DNA from: Sphingomonas aliaeris
GTDB lineage: Bacteria > Pseudomonadota > Alphaproteobacteria > Sphingomonadales > Sphingomonadaceae
Direction: 5' to 3'
Length of the DNA stretch: 64,000 nt
Assembly (NCBI RefSeq): GCF_016743815.1
Contig: NZ_CP061035.1
Span: 1,304,501 to 1,368,500, forward strand
Positions within the stretch are counted from its first letter, which is position 1. The number at the start of each line of letters is the position of its first letter. Positions 35,812-44,932 of this stretch are shown here, in pieces. The position numbers and the translations under genes are program-made. The notes under the pieces were generated by a model. It was given only the letters and a program-made list of their open reading frames with translations. It was not told where the DNA came from and did not search any database.

Positions 35812-36750
35812 TCAGCAGGCCGGCGGATCGAACACCGACCAGCCGGTCCGCTGAACCAGCCGCTCCAGTGCGAGCGAACCGAGTTGCGAATTGCCGCGAT
35901 CGTTCAAACCCGGCGACCAGACTGCGATGCTCGCCGTGCCCGGCACGATCGCCAATATGCCGCCGCCGACCCCCGATTTGGCCGGCAGACCGACGCGGAA
36001 TGCGAATTCGCCCGACCCGTCATAATGGCCGCACGTCATCATCAGCGCGTTGATCCGTCGTGCGCGCTGCACTGATACTACGTTGCGATCGGTCTCGGGA
36101 TTGCGTCCGCCCAGCATCAGATACGCGCCGGCTTGCGCCAGTTGCCGGCACGTCATCGCGATCGCGCATTGGTTGAAATAGACGCCCAGCACGCGATCGA
36201 CGGAATTGTTCAGATTGCCGAACGCCTTCATGTAATTCGCCAGCGCGACGTTGCGGAACCCCGTCGCCCGTTCCGCCTCAGCCACCGTGTCGTCGATGAA
36301 GATCGCGTCGTCCCCCGCCAGTGTTCGCACGAAGCGTAACACTTCACCCAGTACTTCGCCTGGCTCGCTCCGCCCCAGCAACAGGTCCGCGACGACGATC
36401 GCCCCGGCATTGATGAACGGGTTGCGCGGAATCCCGTGTTCGGACTCTAGTTGGACGATCGAGTTGAACGCGCTGCCTGACGGCTCGCGCCCGATCCTCC
36501 GCCACAAAGCCTCGCCATGTTGACCGAGCGCCATCGTCAGCCCGAACACTTTCGATACGCTTTGGATCGAGAATGGGGATCCCGCATCGCCGGCCTCGTA
36601 GCACTCTCCATCGGACGTCACGATCGCCATGCCGAACCGGGCGGGATCGATCGCGGCAAGAGGCGGGATATAGCTGGCCACTTCGCCACGATCCGGCGCG
36701 GCGGCCATTTCGGCCGCGATGTCCGCCACGATGTTGCTCAGATCGATCAT
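35812..36750 (-). CDS. glsA: Glutaminase
   Basis: Hydrolyses glutamine to glutamate and ammonia; serine-dependent beta-lactamase-like fold. The active-site Ser64-x-x-Lys67 is visible in [10 protein letters not shown]. Other family stretches are [32 protein letters not shown] and [29 protein letters not shown]. Length 312 is normal. It is convergent with the phytochrome gene, with only six bases between the stops. Confidence 0.95.
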   Translation of the reverse strand: MIDLSNIVADIAAEMAAAPDRGEVASYIPPLAAIDPARFGMAIVTSDGECYEAGDAGSPFSIQSVSKVFGLTMALGQHGEALWRRIGREPSGSAFNSIVQLESEHGIPRNPFINAGAIVVADLLLGRSEPGEVLGEVLRFVRTLAGDDAIFIDDTVAEAERATGFRNVALANYMKAFGNLNNSVDRVLGVYFNQCAIAMTCRQLAQAGAYLMLGGRNPETDRNVVSVQRARRINALMMTCGHYDGSGEFAFRVGLPAKSGVGGGILAIVPGTASIAVWSPGLNDRGNSQLGSLALERLVQRTGWSVFDPPAC

Positions 36751-36933
36751 CTTGCCCCCAGCGCGTCGGTGTAGACGATCGGTACGTATGGGGAAGGGCT
36801 ACGCTCGAAACGAACGGGCGATGGCGGATAGTGAGGCGGAAAGCCCATCCATAAAGGCCCGCTTCCCTTCATCGAAGCATTTCTTTCAATTCCCACCGCT
36901 CCGATAGGATATGCTCGTGGTCGGAGGTTAGCC

Positions 36934-37917
36934 ATGAGCGCATACCCATTGAAGACCGATCGGGACCTGTCCGGCGCATCGCGCGGGTCGTTCACGATCG
37001 GCGATGCGATCGCCGATCTCCGCGCGGCACGGTCGGCATGGCGGGAGCGTCAGGACGAATCCCGCGACGTCGTCAGCTTCCCCTCGCGATCCGCACTGGA
37101 ACAAGTAGTCGCCCAACTGGCCGCTGCCCTGTATCCCCGCCGTCTTGGACAGTTTCGTGGCGGACCGGCGGAGGAAGACAATTTCGTCGCCGCCAAGCTG
37201 CTCGCCGCAAGCACAGATCTGGAGCGCGAGATCGGCAATGAACTCGGCTATTGGCAGCCGGAAGCAGGCCTTTTCGATAGCGATCAGGCGTCGACGATCG
37301 TCCGATTGTTCGCCGCCACGCTCGGTGACATCCGGCGGCTGGTCGACAGCGATGTCGAGGCGGCGTTCCTCGGCGATCCCGCGGCGCGCAGTGTCGACGA
37401 AATACTGGTCTGCTATCCCGGCGCGATCGCCAGCCTGCACTACCGCATCGCGCACGAACTGTACGATCTCGGTGCGCCGATCGTCGCGCGGCTCATCTCG
37501 GAAATCGCAAACGAGCGCACCGGGATCGACATCCACCCAGGTGCGACGATCGGTGAAAGCTTCTTCATCGATCACGGAACCGGCGTCGTGATCGGCGAAA
37601 CCGCGATCATCGGGGCGCGGGTCCGATTGTACCAGCATGTCACGCTGGGCGCCCGCAGCCCCGCCGGCGCCGCGCGCGACGACGTGCGCGAACGGCATGC
37701 CCGCCACCCGATCGTCGGCGACGACGTCGTCATCTATGCCGGTGCGACGATTCTCGGTCGGGTTACCATCGGTGCGCGGACGACGATCGGTGGCAATGTC
37801 TGGCTGTTGTCGGACGTACCGGAGGACAGCGTGCTCGTTCAGCCCGAGGCGCAGCGGCTGGATGCCGAAGCTGGGCTCGCCTTACGCGATGTGCTGCTGC
37901 GGGCGGCGGCGGAATGA
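36934..37917 (+). CDS. Serine O-acetyltransferase family protein (CysE/EpsC-like)
   Basis: A 327-residue protein. The C-terminal left-handed beta-helix has GIDIHPGATIGESFFIDHG followed by TGVVIGETAIIGARVRLYQH, the CysE hexapeptide core that acetylates serine for cysteine synthesis. The N-terminal part (about 1-160) is longer than in E. coli CysE, like the extended EpsC type. The catalytic DPA and IDHG segments are conserved. The SD GGAGG precedes ATG. The next gene overlaps its stop by four bases. Assignment to cysteine synthesis is by family. Confidence 0.87.
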   Translation: MSAYPLKTDRDLSGASRGSFTIGDAIADLRAARSAWRERQDESRDVVSFPSRSALEQVVAQLAAALYPRRLGQFRGGPAEEDNFVAAKLLAASTDLEREIGNELGYWQPEAGLFDSDQASTIVRLFAATLGDIRRLVDSDVEAAFLGDPAARSVDEILVCYPGAIASLHYRIAHELYDLGAPIVARLISEIANERTGIDIHPGATIGESFFIDHGTGVVIGETAIIGARVRLYQHVTLGARSPAGAARDDVRERHARHPIVGDDVVIYAGATILGRVTIGARTTIGGNVWLLSDVPEDSVLVQPEAQRLDAEAGLALRDVLLRAAAE

Positions 37918-38660
37918 TAGGTCCGCGCCCGGTCGTCGGCGTCTTGTGCTGCAACGAGGCGATCGATCGCCCGATCCAGTCCGTCGCTACGCGCTTCGTC
38001 GCGCCGCTGTCGCGCTTTTCGGATGCTACCGTCGTGCTCGTTCCGGCGGTGACGGAGGCGGTCGATATCGCATCGATGGCACTGATCCTCGACGGACTGT
38101 TGCTGACCGGTTCGCGGTCCAACGTCTCGCCCGATCGATATGGCGGCCCGCCTTTGCCTGCGGGCCAACAGGTCGATCCGCAGCGGGACGCCGTCGCGCT
38201 CGCGCTGGCCGATCGCATGATCAAGGCGGGCAAGCCCGTCTTTGGCATCTGTCGTGGCTTGCAGGAGATCAATGTCCTGTTCGGCGGTACGCTGTCGACC
38301 GAAGCTTGTCACGGACGGCACCATCGCGGGTCGTGGGACGGATGCTTCGAGGACCTGTTCGGCCATTGCCACGATGTCGAACTGAATGACGCCGGGTTAC
38401 TCGCCACCGCCACGGGTCGGCACCGCATGTCCGTGAATTCGGTCCACGAACAGGGCATCGACCGGCTCGGCGGCGGCCTGTCAGTCGAGGCGGTCGCAGC
38501 GGATGACGGCTTGATCGAGGCGGTTTCGGCCCGCCCGTGCGGTGCGGATGTGCTGGGAGTGCAGTGGCATCCCGAATGGGATGTGGATCGCTCGGCGCAG
38601 AGTCGAGCCTTCTTCTCGCTGGTCGGAACGTCGCTTCGAACCTCTTCCGCCTGCCAATAA
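37914..38660 (+). CDS. Class I glutamine amidotransferase-like peptidase C26
   Basis: A 248-residue class I GATase-like hydrolase of the gamma-glutamyl-GABA hydrolase (PuuD) group. The nucleophile Cys113 is in VFGICRGLQEIN, with HSVHEQ-like MSVNSVHEQGIDRL, and His/Glu in QWHPEWD. It starts MIGPRPVVGVLCC. PuuD removes glutamate from gamma-glutamyl-GABA in putrescine breakdown, but no other puu genes are here, so the substrate is uncertain. It is coupled to the serine acetyltransferase gene through ATGA. Confidence 0.85.
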   Translation: MIGPRPVVGVLCCNEAIDRPIQSVATRFVAPLSRFSDATVVLVPAVTEAVDIASMALILDGLLLTGSRSNVSPDRYGGPPLPAGQQVDPQRDAVALALADRMIKAGKPVFGICRGLQEINVLFGGTLSTEACHGRHHRGSWDGCFEDLFGHCHDVELNDAGLLATATGRHRMSVNSVHEQGIDRLGGGLSVEAVAADDGLIEAVSARPCGADVLGVQWHPEWDVDRSAQSRAFFSLVGTSLRTSSACQ

Positions 38661-38701
38661 CTCTCTCGCGCTCAACGATTTCAACCCAAGAAGGAGTATC
38701 C

Positions 38702-38953
38702 ATGAAGAAGATCAATCTGGCGGTCCCGTCAGCCCTTGCCGCCATGCTTGCCGTTGCCGCCTGCTCGCCCAAGGGAGACGCGGGCAACAATCTGACCGTC
38801 AGCGATGTCGCATTGAACGACGAGACCGCAGCGACCGAGAACGGTTTTGGCAACGATGCCGATGCCCTCGACGCGAACGCCGCGACCCCCTTGGATCCCG
38901 CCGTCGACAACATGACGGCAGACAACGCCGTCGCGGCCGGCAATGCCCTTTAA
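38702..38953 (+). CDS. Small Asp/Asn-rich lipoprotein
   Basis: An 83-residue protein with a lipoprotein signal ending LAVAAC (Cys21). The mature part is rich in Asn, Asp and Ala (NDETAATENGFGNDADALD) and has no recognisable domain. SD AAGAAGGAG lies about six bases before ATG 38702. A clear intrinsic terminator follows at 39010. Function unknown; probably an abundant small envelope lipoprotein. Confidence 0.75.
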   Translation: MKKINLAVPSALAAMLAVAACSPKGDAGNNLTVSDVALNDETAATENGFGNDADALDANAATPLDPAVDNMTADNAVAAGNAL

Positions 38954-39009
38954 GATTTCCTCCTAACGGCGGTAACGAGACACGCCGGGTAAGCTCCCAA
39001 GCGTAACCT

Positions 39010-39045
39010 ACGGGTTCGGCCTTCGCGCCGGACCCGTTTTCTTTT
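39010..39045 (+). terminator. Rho-independent terminator
   Basis: ACGGGTTCGGC (39010-39020) pairs with GCCGGACCCGT (39027-39037), one wobble, loop CTTCGC, followed by TTTCTTTT. A textbook terminator for the upstream small lipoprotein gene. Confidence 0.8.
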
Positions 39046-39201
39046 CCCGGTTCTTCCGATCGCTTCGGCGTTTCGTCGCCGCTTTCCGGCGAATGTGCAT
39101 TGTCTATGGATCCGATGGGAATAGTCTCGCGTTATCGCATCACAAGAATCGGTGTGCCGATGCAGCACGCCGCACCCGCATAAGGGCATGGGAGAGCAGT
39201 C

Positions 39202-39813
39202 ATGGACCTGGTTCACGATACTTCGATAGAACGCGCCGACCCGGTCTTCGTTACCGTAGCGGGGGATACGTATCAGCCGCTCATTCAGTCGGCGACCGCC
39301 TCCCGTATCGAACTCGACTTGTCCAAATTTCCCAACGGCCGCTGGGCGTTGCAACTGGACGAAGCGTTCGCGAGGCGGTCTGCGCCTGCTGTGATCCTCG
39401 CGCACGGCGTCGCCTGTCTCGCCGTCGCCTGGTGGGCGCAGCTTTCCCCACGCAGCTACTTGCGGTCGGTTCAGGGCGCGGTCTTCCGTTCCCCCCTTCA
39501 TGTAGGGTTCGGTCAGGCGCCGATCGCCGCCAGCGCGAGTACCGGCCCGACGCAAGCCTTGCCGTTCGCGTCGATCGTGGCGAGCGAAGTGACTCCGTAT
39601 GTGGAACAGGTCCTCGCGCTCGCCGATCGCTGGGGCAGCCGTTTTGTCGATATCGGCGCGCCTGAGGCCGGTCATCCCAGCAACCGTTCGGCGGCTGGGA
39701 CCGATCAGGAACAGACGTTGCTTCAGTATATCCACTTGCTCGACCGGAATAATGCGCTCGAACCCACGGTTGTCGCAGGCCCAACGATCGCGATGCTTCA
39801 TCCCCGCAGCTGA
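39202..39813 (+). CDS. RBBP9-like alpha/beta-hydrolase with lost nucleophile
   Basis: A 203-residue protein with the pattern of the RBBP9/YdeN serine hydrolase family: APAVILAHGVACLAVAWWA, then LPFASIVASEVTPYVEQVLA and ALADRWGSRFVDIGAPEAGH. The family nucleophile elbow GHS/AHSLG reads AHGVA here, so Ser is replaced by Gly69. The acid position (SxNDP) is Thr131. Only the His (about 158) remains. It also lacks the N-terminal GxGxSxxxHW loop. It could be a binding protein or a decaying gene. The family assignment rests on partial similarity. Confidence 0.6.
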   Translation: MDLVHDTSIERADPVFVTVAGDTYQPLIQSATASRIELDLSKFPNGRWALQLDEAFARRSAPAVILAHGVACLAVAWWAQLSPRSYLRSVQGAVFRSPLHVGFGQAPIAASASTGPTQALPFASIVASEVTPYVEQVLALADRWGSRFVDIGAPEAGHPSNRSAAGTDQEQTLLQYIHLLDRNNALEPTVVAGPTIAMLHPRS

Positions 39814-39902
39814 TCGATACCACGCCCGCACGGGGTGACGATCCGGTCCCGACCCGCTAGCCTGCGATCAACGCCGCCTCGGCGAATCGTCAGGAGAGTA
39901 GA

Positions 39903-40769
39903 ATGTGCGACGAGCATACCGCCGAAGATAACGCGCAGTTTCTGTCGGGTTTGTCGCGTCGCCAATTCGGAGCCGCTGCCGGCGCGGCCGGTATCGCGAT
40001 GCTCCTGCCAAGCCCCGCCAATGCCGCCGTCGTGCGCGGCAAATCGGTATCGATCAAGACCCCCGATGGCGTTGCGGATTGCTGGTTCGTCGCCCCTAGC
40101 AGCGGAAAGCACCCCGCTGTCCTGATCTGGCCGGACATCATGGGCGTTCGCCCCGCTTTTCAGCAGATGGGGAAGCGTCTCGCCGAATCCGGCTATGCGG
40201 TACTCGTCGTCAACCAATTCTACCGCTCGACCAAGGCGCCGTTCCTGAAACCGGGCGAAAGTTTCGACCAGCCCGAAGTGCGGGCCAAGATCATGCCGTG
40301 GCGCGCATTGCTGACGACCGAGGCGACGACACGCGACGCGCAGGCGTTCACCGATTTTCTCGACCAGCAAAAATCGGTCGATACCAAACGCGGTATGGCC
40401 AGCACCGGCTATTGCATGGGCGGCCCGATGACGATGATCACCGCCGCGCTGCGCCCCGATCGGGTGCGCGCCGGTGGCTCTTTCCACGGCGGCGGTCTGG
40501 CGACGGACAAGCCGGATAGTCCGCACCTGATGGTGCCGAAGATGAAGGCGGCGTTTTTGTTCGCGGTGGCGGAGAATGACGACGCGCGCAATCCGACCGA
40601 AAAGGACAAGGTCCGCGAGGCCTTCGCCGCAGCGAACCTGCCCGCCGAAATCGAGGTCTATGCCGGGACGATGCACGGCTGGTGCCCGCCCGACAGCAAG
40701 GTCTACAATGCCGCGCAGGCCGACCGCGCATGGGGCCGCATGCTCGCCCTGTTCGAAAAGTCGCTTTGA
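39903..40769 (+). CDS. Dienelactone hydrolase family protein, exported
   Basis: A 288-residue dienelactone hydrolase-like protein. The N-terminus has a twin-arginine signal (LSRRQFGAAAGAAGIAML, RR at 19-20) ending near SPANA. The catalytic Cys is in STGYCMGGPMTM, the His in GTMHGWCPPD, and an Asp in NDDARNP. Such hydrolases act on lactones or short esters; the substrate is not known here. SD CAGGAGAG precedes the start. It is followed by a repeat-rich intergenic stretch. Confidence 0.85.
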   Translation: MCDEHTAEDNAQFLSGLSRRQFGAAAGAAGIAMLLPSPANAAVVRGKSVSIKTPDGVADCWFVAPSSGKHPAVLIWPDIMGVRPAFQQMGKRLAESGYAVLVVNQFYRSTKAPFLKPGESFDQPEVRAKIMPWRALLTTEATTRDAQAFTDFLDQQKSVDTKRGMASTGYCMGGPMTMITAALRPDRVRAGGSFHGGGLATDKPDSPHLMVPKMKAAFLFAVAENDDARNPTEKDKVREAFAAANLPAEIEVYAGTMHGWCPPDSKVYNAAQADRAWGRMLALFEKSL

Positions 40770-40786
40770 CCGACTGAGATAAAAGG

Positions 40787-40955
40787 CCGGAGTCTCGAAA
40801 CGCTCAGGGTGAACGTAAGTGGGTGGCCAGCAGCTTAGCTCGCTCTCGTTTGCTATCCCTTCCACCCCGTTCGTTTCGAGCTAAGTCGAGAAACAGGCCC
40901 ATTTCAATGATCTAACACCCAACCGTTCGGGCCGAGCCTGTCGAAGCACCGTCGC
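40787..40955. repeat. Cluster of degenerate palindromic repeat copies
   Basis: Three pieces of the CGTTCG/TCGAA repeat family lie in this gap: GTCTCGAAACGCTCAGGG near 40791, CCGTTCGTTTCGAGCTAAGT near 40865, and CCGTTCGGGCCGAGCCTGTC near 40922. They do not code for anything I can recognise and probably form stem-loops in the 3' region of the dienelactone hydrolase gene. Confidence 0.45.
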
Positions 40956-40984
40956 ACCCGATCTACTTTAGACCGGTCCTGCCG

Positions 40985-41197
40985 TCAACGATCCTCAAGC
41001 GCAGCCAGCCGCGCGGGCAGAGCCGCCATCACATCGGCCCGCCATTCGGGGCTACCTGAACTCCAGCCGCCGATCTCGTCGATCGTCCGCGCGCAGCCGA
41101 GACACAGATTGCGCGCATCGTCCAACTCGCACCGGTTCACGCACGGGCTGGCAATCGCGACGACAGGTACGCGTTCGAACGGATCGTCATCGTCCAT
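40985..41197 (-). CDS. DUF1289 domain protein
   Basis: A 70-residue protein with the four-cysteine DUF1289 motif: SPCVNRCELDDARNLCLGCARTIDEIG. The cysteines may bind a metal, but the function is unknown. It ends the minus-strand pair with the DEAD helicase, whose stop lies 11 bases upstream, so they are probably co-transcribed. Confidence 0.85.
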   Translation of the reverse strand: MDDDDPFERVPVVAIASPCVNRCELDDARNLCLGCARTIDEIGGWSSGSPEWRADVMAALPARLAALEDR

Positions 41198-41208
41198 TCG
41201 ACGTGCGA

Positions 41209-42750
41209 TCAGTCTGTCGTCAGCTTCGCGCTCAGGAAGCTCGGCACCGGGCCGTTCCAGCCGCTGGCGTCATCGCTTTCGCTCTCCATCTGCGGCGCAC
41301 GCGAACCACGAGCCGAACGGTCGTCATACCGCTCGTTGCGCGGCGGACGGCTATCACGCGCCGGACGGTCTTCGCGTGCCGGACGTTCTTCGCGCGGGGC
41401 CCGCTCTTCACGTGCCGGACGGTTTTCGCGAGCCTGGCGGGCGGGGCGGTCTTCGCGCGCCGGCCGATCCTCGCGCGGCACCCGCGGTTCGCGCGACTCT
41501 CGCGGGGCGACGTCGTCCTTGACCGCTACCGTCTCGACCGCAGCCTTGGCGGTCGACCGGCCACGTCCACGACGCGGACGGCTTTCCTCTCGCGCCTCTG
41601 GCGCCGCTTCGGCGATTTCGTCCGCATCCGGCGCCGTATCGGCACCGTAGCGCTCGATCTTCATGCCGGTCAGTTTCTCGATATTCTCGATATTCTCGGC
41701 ATCGTCCGGCGTCACGAACGTGAATGCGATGCCCGTCGCGCCCGCGCGACCCGTGCGGCCGATGCGGTGGACGTAATCGTCCGGATGCCACGGCGCATCG
41801 AAGTTGAAGACGTGGCTGACACCCTTGATGTCGATCCCGCGCGCCGCGACGTCGGACGCGACGAGCAGGTTGATATCGCCCTTCTTGAAGCGCTCCAGTT
41901 CGGCAATGCGCTGCGATTGCTCCATGTCGCCGTGAATCTCGCCCGACGCGAAGCCCGCACGTTGCAGCGCCTTGTTCAGTTCGCGCACCGTCGTCTTGCG
42001 GTTAGAGAAGATGATCCCCGTCTTTACCTGTTCCGCGCGCAGCAGGCCCATCAGCTTGTCGCGCTTCTTCGCCGAAGTGACGGGCACGACCCACTGCTTG
42101 ATGTTGACGTTCGCGGTGGCCGGGCGGGCGACCTCGATCGTCTTGGGATTGTTCAGGAACTTGTCCGCCAGTTTCTTGATCGGTGGCGGCATCGTCGCGG
42201 AGAAGAGCAATGTCTGGCGCGACTTGGGCAGTTTCGTGCAGATTTCCTCGATATCCGGGATGAACCCCATGTCGAGCATCCGGTCCGCCTCGTCGATCAC
42301 CAGCAGGTCGCAACCGGTCAGCAGGATCTTGCCACGCTGGAACAGGTCCATCAGGCGGCCCGGCGTCGCGATCAGCACGTCGACGCCCTTTTCCAGCGCC
42401 TTCTGCTGGTCGCCCATCGATACGCCGCCAATCAGCAGCGCCATCGAAAGCTTGTGATACTTGCCGTATTTCTCGAAATTCTCGGCGACCTGCGCAGCAA
42501 GTTCGCGCGTCGGCTCAAGGATCAGCGATCGCGGCATGCGCGCACGGCTGCGGCCCTCGCCCAGGATGTCGATCATCGGCAGCACGAACGCGGCGGTCTT
42601 GCCCGTTCCGGTCTGCGCAATCGCGACCAGGTCCTTCATCATCAGGACGGATGGTATCGCGCTCGCCTGGATCGGAGTCGGCTCCGTATAGCCGGATTCG
42701 CCAATGGCTTTTAGAAGCTGGTCGGAAAGGCCGAGATCGGCGAAGGTCAT
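41209..42750 (-). CDS. DEAD-box RNA helicase
   Basis: A 513-residue ATP-dependent RNA helicase of the RhlE-like type. Motifs in order: Q motif near YTEPTPIQ, AQTGTGKT, PTRELA, TPGR, VIDEADRMLDMGF, SAT, and HRIGRTGRAG. After about residue 380 the tail is low-complexity and charged, with PARE/PRED-type repeats (RPAREDRPARQARENRP and similar), a flexible RNA-binding region. ATG 42750 starts MTFADLGLSDQLLKAIGES; an in-frame upstream start would add 17 unusual residues. Confidence 0.93.
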   Translation of the reverse strand: MTFADLGLSDQLLKAIGESGYTEPTPIQASAIPSVLMMKDLVAIAQTGTGKTAAFVLPMIDILGEGRSRARMPRSLILEPTRELAAQVAENFEKYGKYHKLSMALLIGGVSMGDQQKALEKGVDVLIATPGRLMDLFQRGKILLTGCDLLVIDEADRMLDMGFIPDIEEICTKLPKSRQTLLFSATMPPPIKKLADKFLNNPKTIEVARPATANVNIKQWVVPVTSAKKRDKLMGLLRAEQVKTGIIFSNRKTTVRELNKALQRAGFASGEIHGDMEQSQRIAELERFKKGDINLLVASDVAARGIDIKGVSHVFNFDAPWHPDDYVHRIGRTGRAGATGIAFTFVTPDDAENIENIEKLTGMKIERYGADTAPDADEIAEAAPEAREESRPRRGRGRSTAKAAVETVAVKDDVAPRESREPRVPREDRPAREDRPARQARENRPAREERAPREERPAREDRPARDSRPPRNERYDDRSARGSRAPQMESESDDASGWNGPVPSFLSAKLTTD

Positions 42751-42857
42751 GCAGTATCCGGAAATAAAGGGCCTGGGCAACGTGGCCGGGCCAGCCGCCA
42801 CGCGCTTGCGCAGAAGGGCGCGAATGTCAAGTTTTACTCACCAAACAGCGGCTATAT

Positions 42858-43319
42858 TCAGCGTTTCAGCTTCAATTTCTTGAACGACGAAATCGCACAG
42901 GCGCGCCCCGATCGCGCACGGATCACATCGCGCTTGGCGCAAAGCGACCCGTCGGGCGCCGGCTTCACATAGACGCCGGCGTAGAAATCGAGCGCCGGGC
43001 AATTGTCGGCCAGCTTCGCGCGCAGCAGCTTGCCGTCCGTCATCGCCAGATCGACGCTGTCGGTACGCGCGACGCCCGATCCGGCCAGCGTGTCGATCGC
43101 GACACAGCGCGGGCCCTTATGCTCCTCCATTTCGGGACGCACCGGGCGCGGGATCGGCAAGGACTGGGCGCGGGCGGGCGGGGTCGGAATACGGATCACG
43201 ATGCGCTGCCGGATCGTCAATTGCGCGATTTCCAAGCCGTCCATATCCTCGACCGGCGCCAGGGCGGCTCCGGGCAGGGTAAGCAACATCACAACGGAAG
43301 GGAGAAAGGGATTCGGCAT
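42858..43319 (-). CDS. Hypothetical secreted protein
   Basis: A 153-residue protein with signal peptide MPNPFLPSVVMLLTLPGAAL. The mature part has RQRIVIRIPTPPARAQ, CVAIDTLAGSGVA and four cysteines, including CAKRDVIRARSGRACAI near the end. I do not recognise the family; similar proteins with this DUF-like layout occur in sphingomonads. Start ATG 43319 opens the signal peptide, while an upstream start at 43427 does not. Confidence 0.65.
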   Translation of the reverse strand: MPNPFLPSVVMLLTLPGAALAPVEDMDGLEIAQLTIRQRIVIRIPTPPARAQSLPIPRPVRPEMEEHKGPRCVAIDTLAGSGVARTDSVDLAMTDGKLLRAKLADNCPALDFYAGVYVKPAPDGSLCAKRDVIRARSGRACAISSFKKLKLKR

Positions 43320-43417
43320 CGATCCGCCGGTGTTACCCCATTCGCTTGAACGGTGCATGAATTGTGGCGACGGGTGCCACAATTGTCGGCCCCTGCGCGC
43401 CATGATACCGCCGGAAC

Positions 43418-44867
43418 ATGGTTTCACCTCAATCCTGTTTGATCGATGCGGTCCGCGCCGCGCTCGGCGACAAGGCCGTCACGACCGATCCCGCGGCGAT
43501 CGATCCGTGGCTGCATGACTGGCGCGGGCGGTATGACGGCGTTTCGCCCGCAATCCTGTCCCCTGCCGATACGGCAGGTGTCGCGACGATCGTCAGGCTC
43601 GCCGCCGAACACCGCGTTCCGCTCGTTCCGCAAGGGGGCAATACGTCGATGGTTGGCGGTGCGACGCCGCCTGCGGATGGCAGCGCGTTGATCCTGTCCC
43701 TGCGCCGGATGAACCGCATCCGTTCGATCGATCCGCTGGACAATCTCGCGGTGGCGGAGGCGGGCGTCATCCTGGCCGATCTGCACGACGCGGCGATCGC
43801 GCACGGCCGCCGCTTCCCGCTGACGCTCGGCGCGAAGGGAAGCGCGACGATCGGCGGGCTTGCCTCGACCAATGCCGGCGGAACGCAAGTGCTGCGCTTC
43901 GGCACGATGCGCGCGCTGATCGCCGGGATCGAGGCGGTGCTGCCCGACGGGCAGGTGCATGACGGCCTGTCCGCGCTGAAAAAGGACAATCGCGGCTATG
44001 ACCTCGACCAGCTGCTGATCGGGGCGGAGGGGACGCTCGGCATCATCACCGCCGCGACGCTGCGGCTCGCGCCGGCGATCGCCGCCCGCGCGGTCGCCTG
44101 GGTCGGACTGGCCAGTCCGGACGATGCGCTCCGCCTGCTCCGGCAGATGGAGGCACAGACCCGGGCGATCGAGAGTTTCGAACTGCTGCCGGCCAGAATC
44201 GCTCGCCGCGGTTTTCGCTCACGTGCCGCAAACGCGATCACCGCTATCGGGTGCGCATCCGTGGCACGTCCTGATCGAGGCGGTGGCAACCGATGCGCAG
44301 CAGGAGCCGCCGGCCGCCTTGCTCGAACGTCTACTCGCCCCCGCGTTGAACACCGGACTGATCGCGGACGCGACCATCGCGACGACCGAGGCGCAGGCGG
44401 AGGCTTTCTGGCGCATCCGGGACTCGATCTCGGCCTCCGAACGTGCGCTCGGCCCCGCCGCGCAACATGACATCTCGGTGCCGGTCGCGGTCATGCCGCG
44501 TTTCATGATCGAGGCCGCCGCCGCTTGCGACGCCGCGTTTCCCGGCACGCACGCCAGTGGTTTCGGGCATCTGGGCGATGGCAACGTTCATTTCCATGTC
44601 CGCGCCTCGCCCGGCACCGATCCCGCGATCTGGTATGCCGACCAGGCGCCGGTCGTGACACGCTTCGTCCACGATCTGGTAGTCGCGGCGGGCGGATCGA
44701 TCTCGGCGGAACACGGCATCGGCCAGATGAAGCGCGGCGAACTCGAACGCCTCTCCGCCCCTGCGCGGCTGGCCGCGTTACGCGCGATCAAATCAGGGCT
44801 CGATCCGCTCGGCCTGATGAACCCGGGGAAGCTCGTTGCTCTTGCGCCGGATGCCCCCAAGCCATAG
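43418..44867 (+). pseudogene. FAD-linked oxidase (glycolate/D-lactate dehydrogenase-like), frameshifted
   Basis: An FAD-dependent 2-hydroxyacid dehydrogenase-type gene. The N-terminal FAD-binding half reads VPLVPQGGNTSMVGG, LGAKGSATIGGLASTNAGG and LLIGAEGTLGIITAATLRL. The open frame then turns into ARIARRGFRSRA after 44194. The true C-terminal part continues in another frame from ESLAAVFAHVPQTRSPL through FGHLGDGNVHFHV and GSISAEHGIGQMKR to a stop at 44867. One extra base (A near 44195) accounts for the shift. Both halves are well conserved, so a sequence error or a recent mutation is likely. Confidence 0.8.
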
Positions 44868-44932
44868 AGCCAACGGCCATTCGCCGTGGGGGAGGGCCGC
44901 GCGGCAGTTTGTCGACTTCGATGGAGAACATA

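Noticed and set aside
41209..41560. Possible CRISPR or tandem DNA repeat in the helicase tail
   Set aside because: The repetition encodes PARE/PRED-type protein repeats in frame with the DEAD-box helicase; spacing is irregular and there are no spacers.
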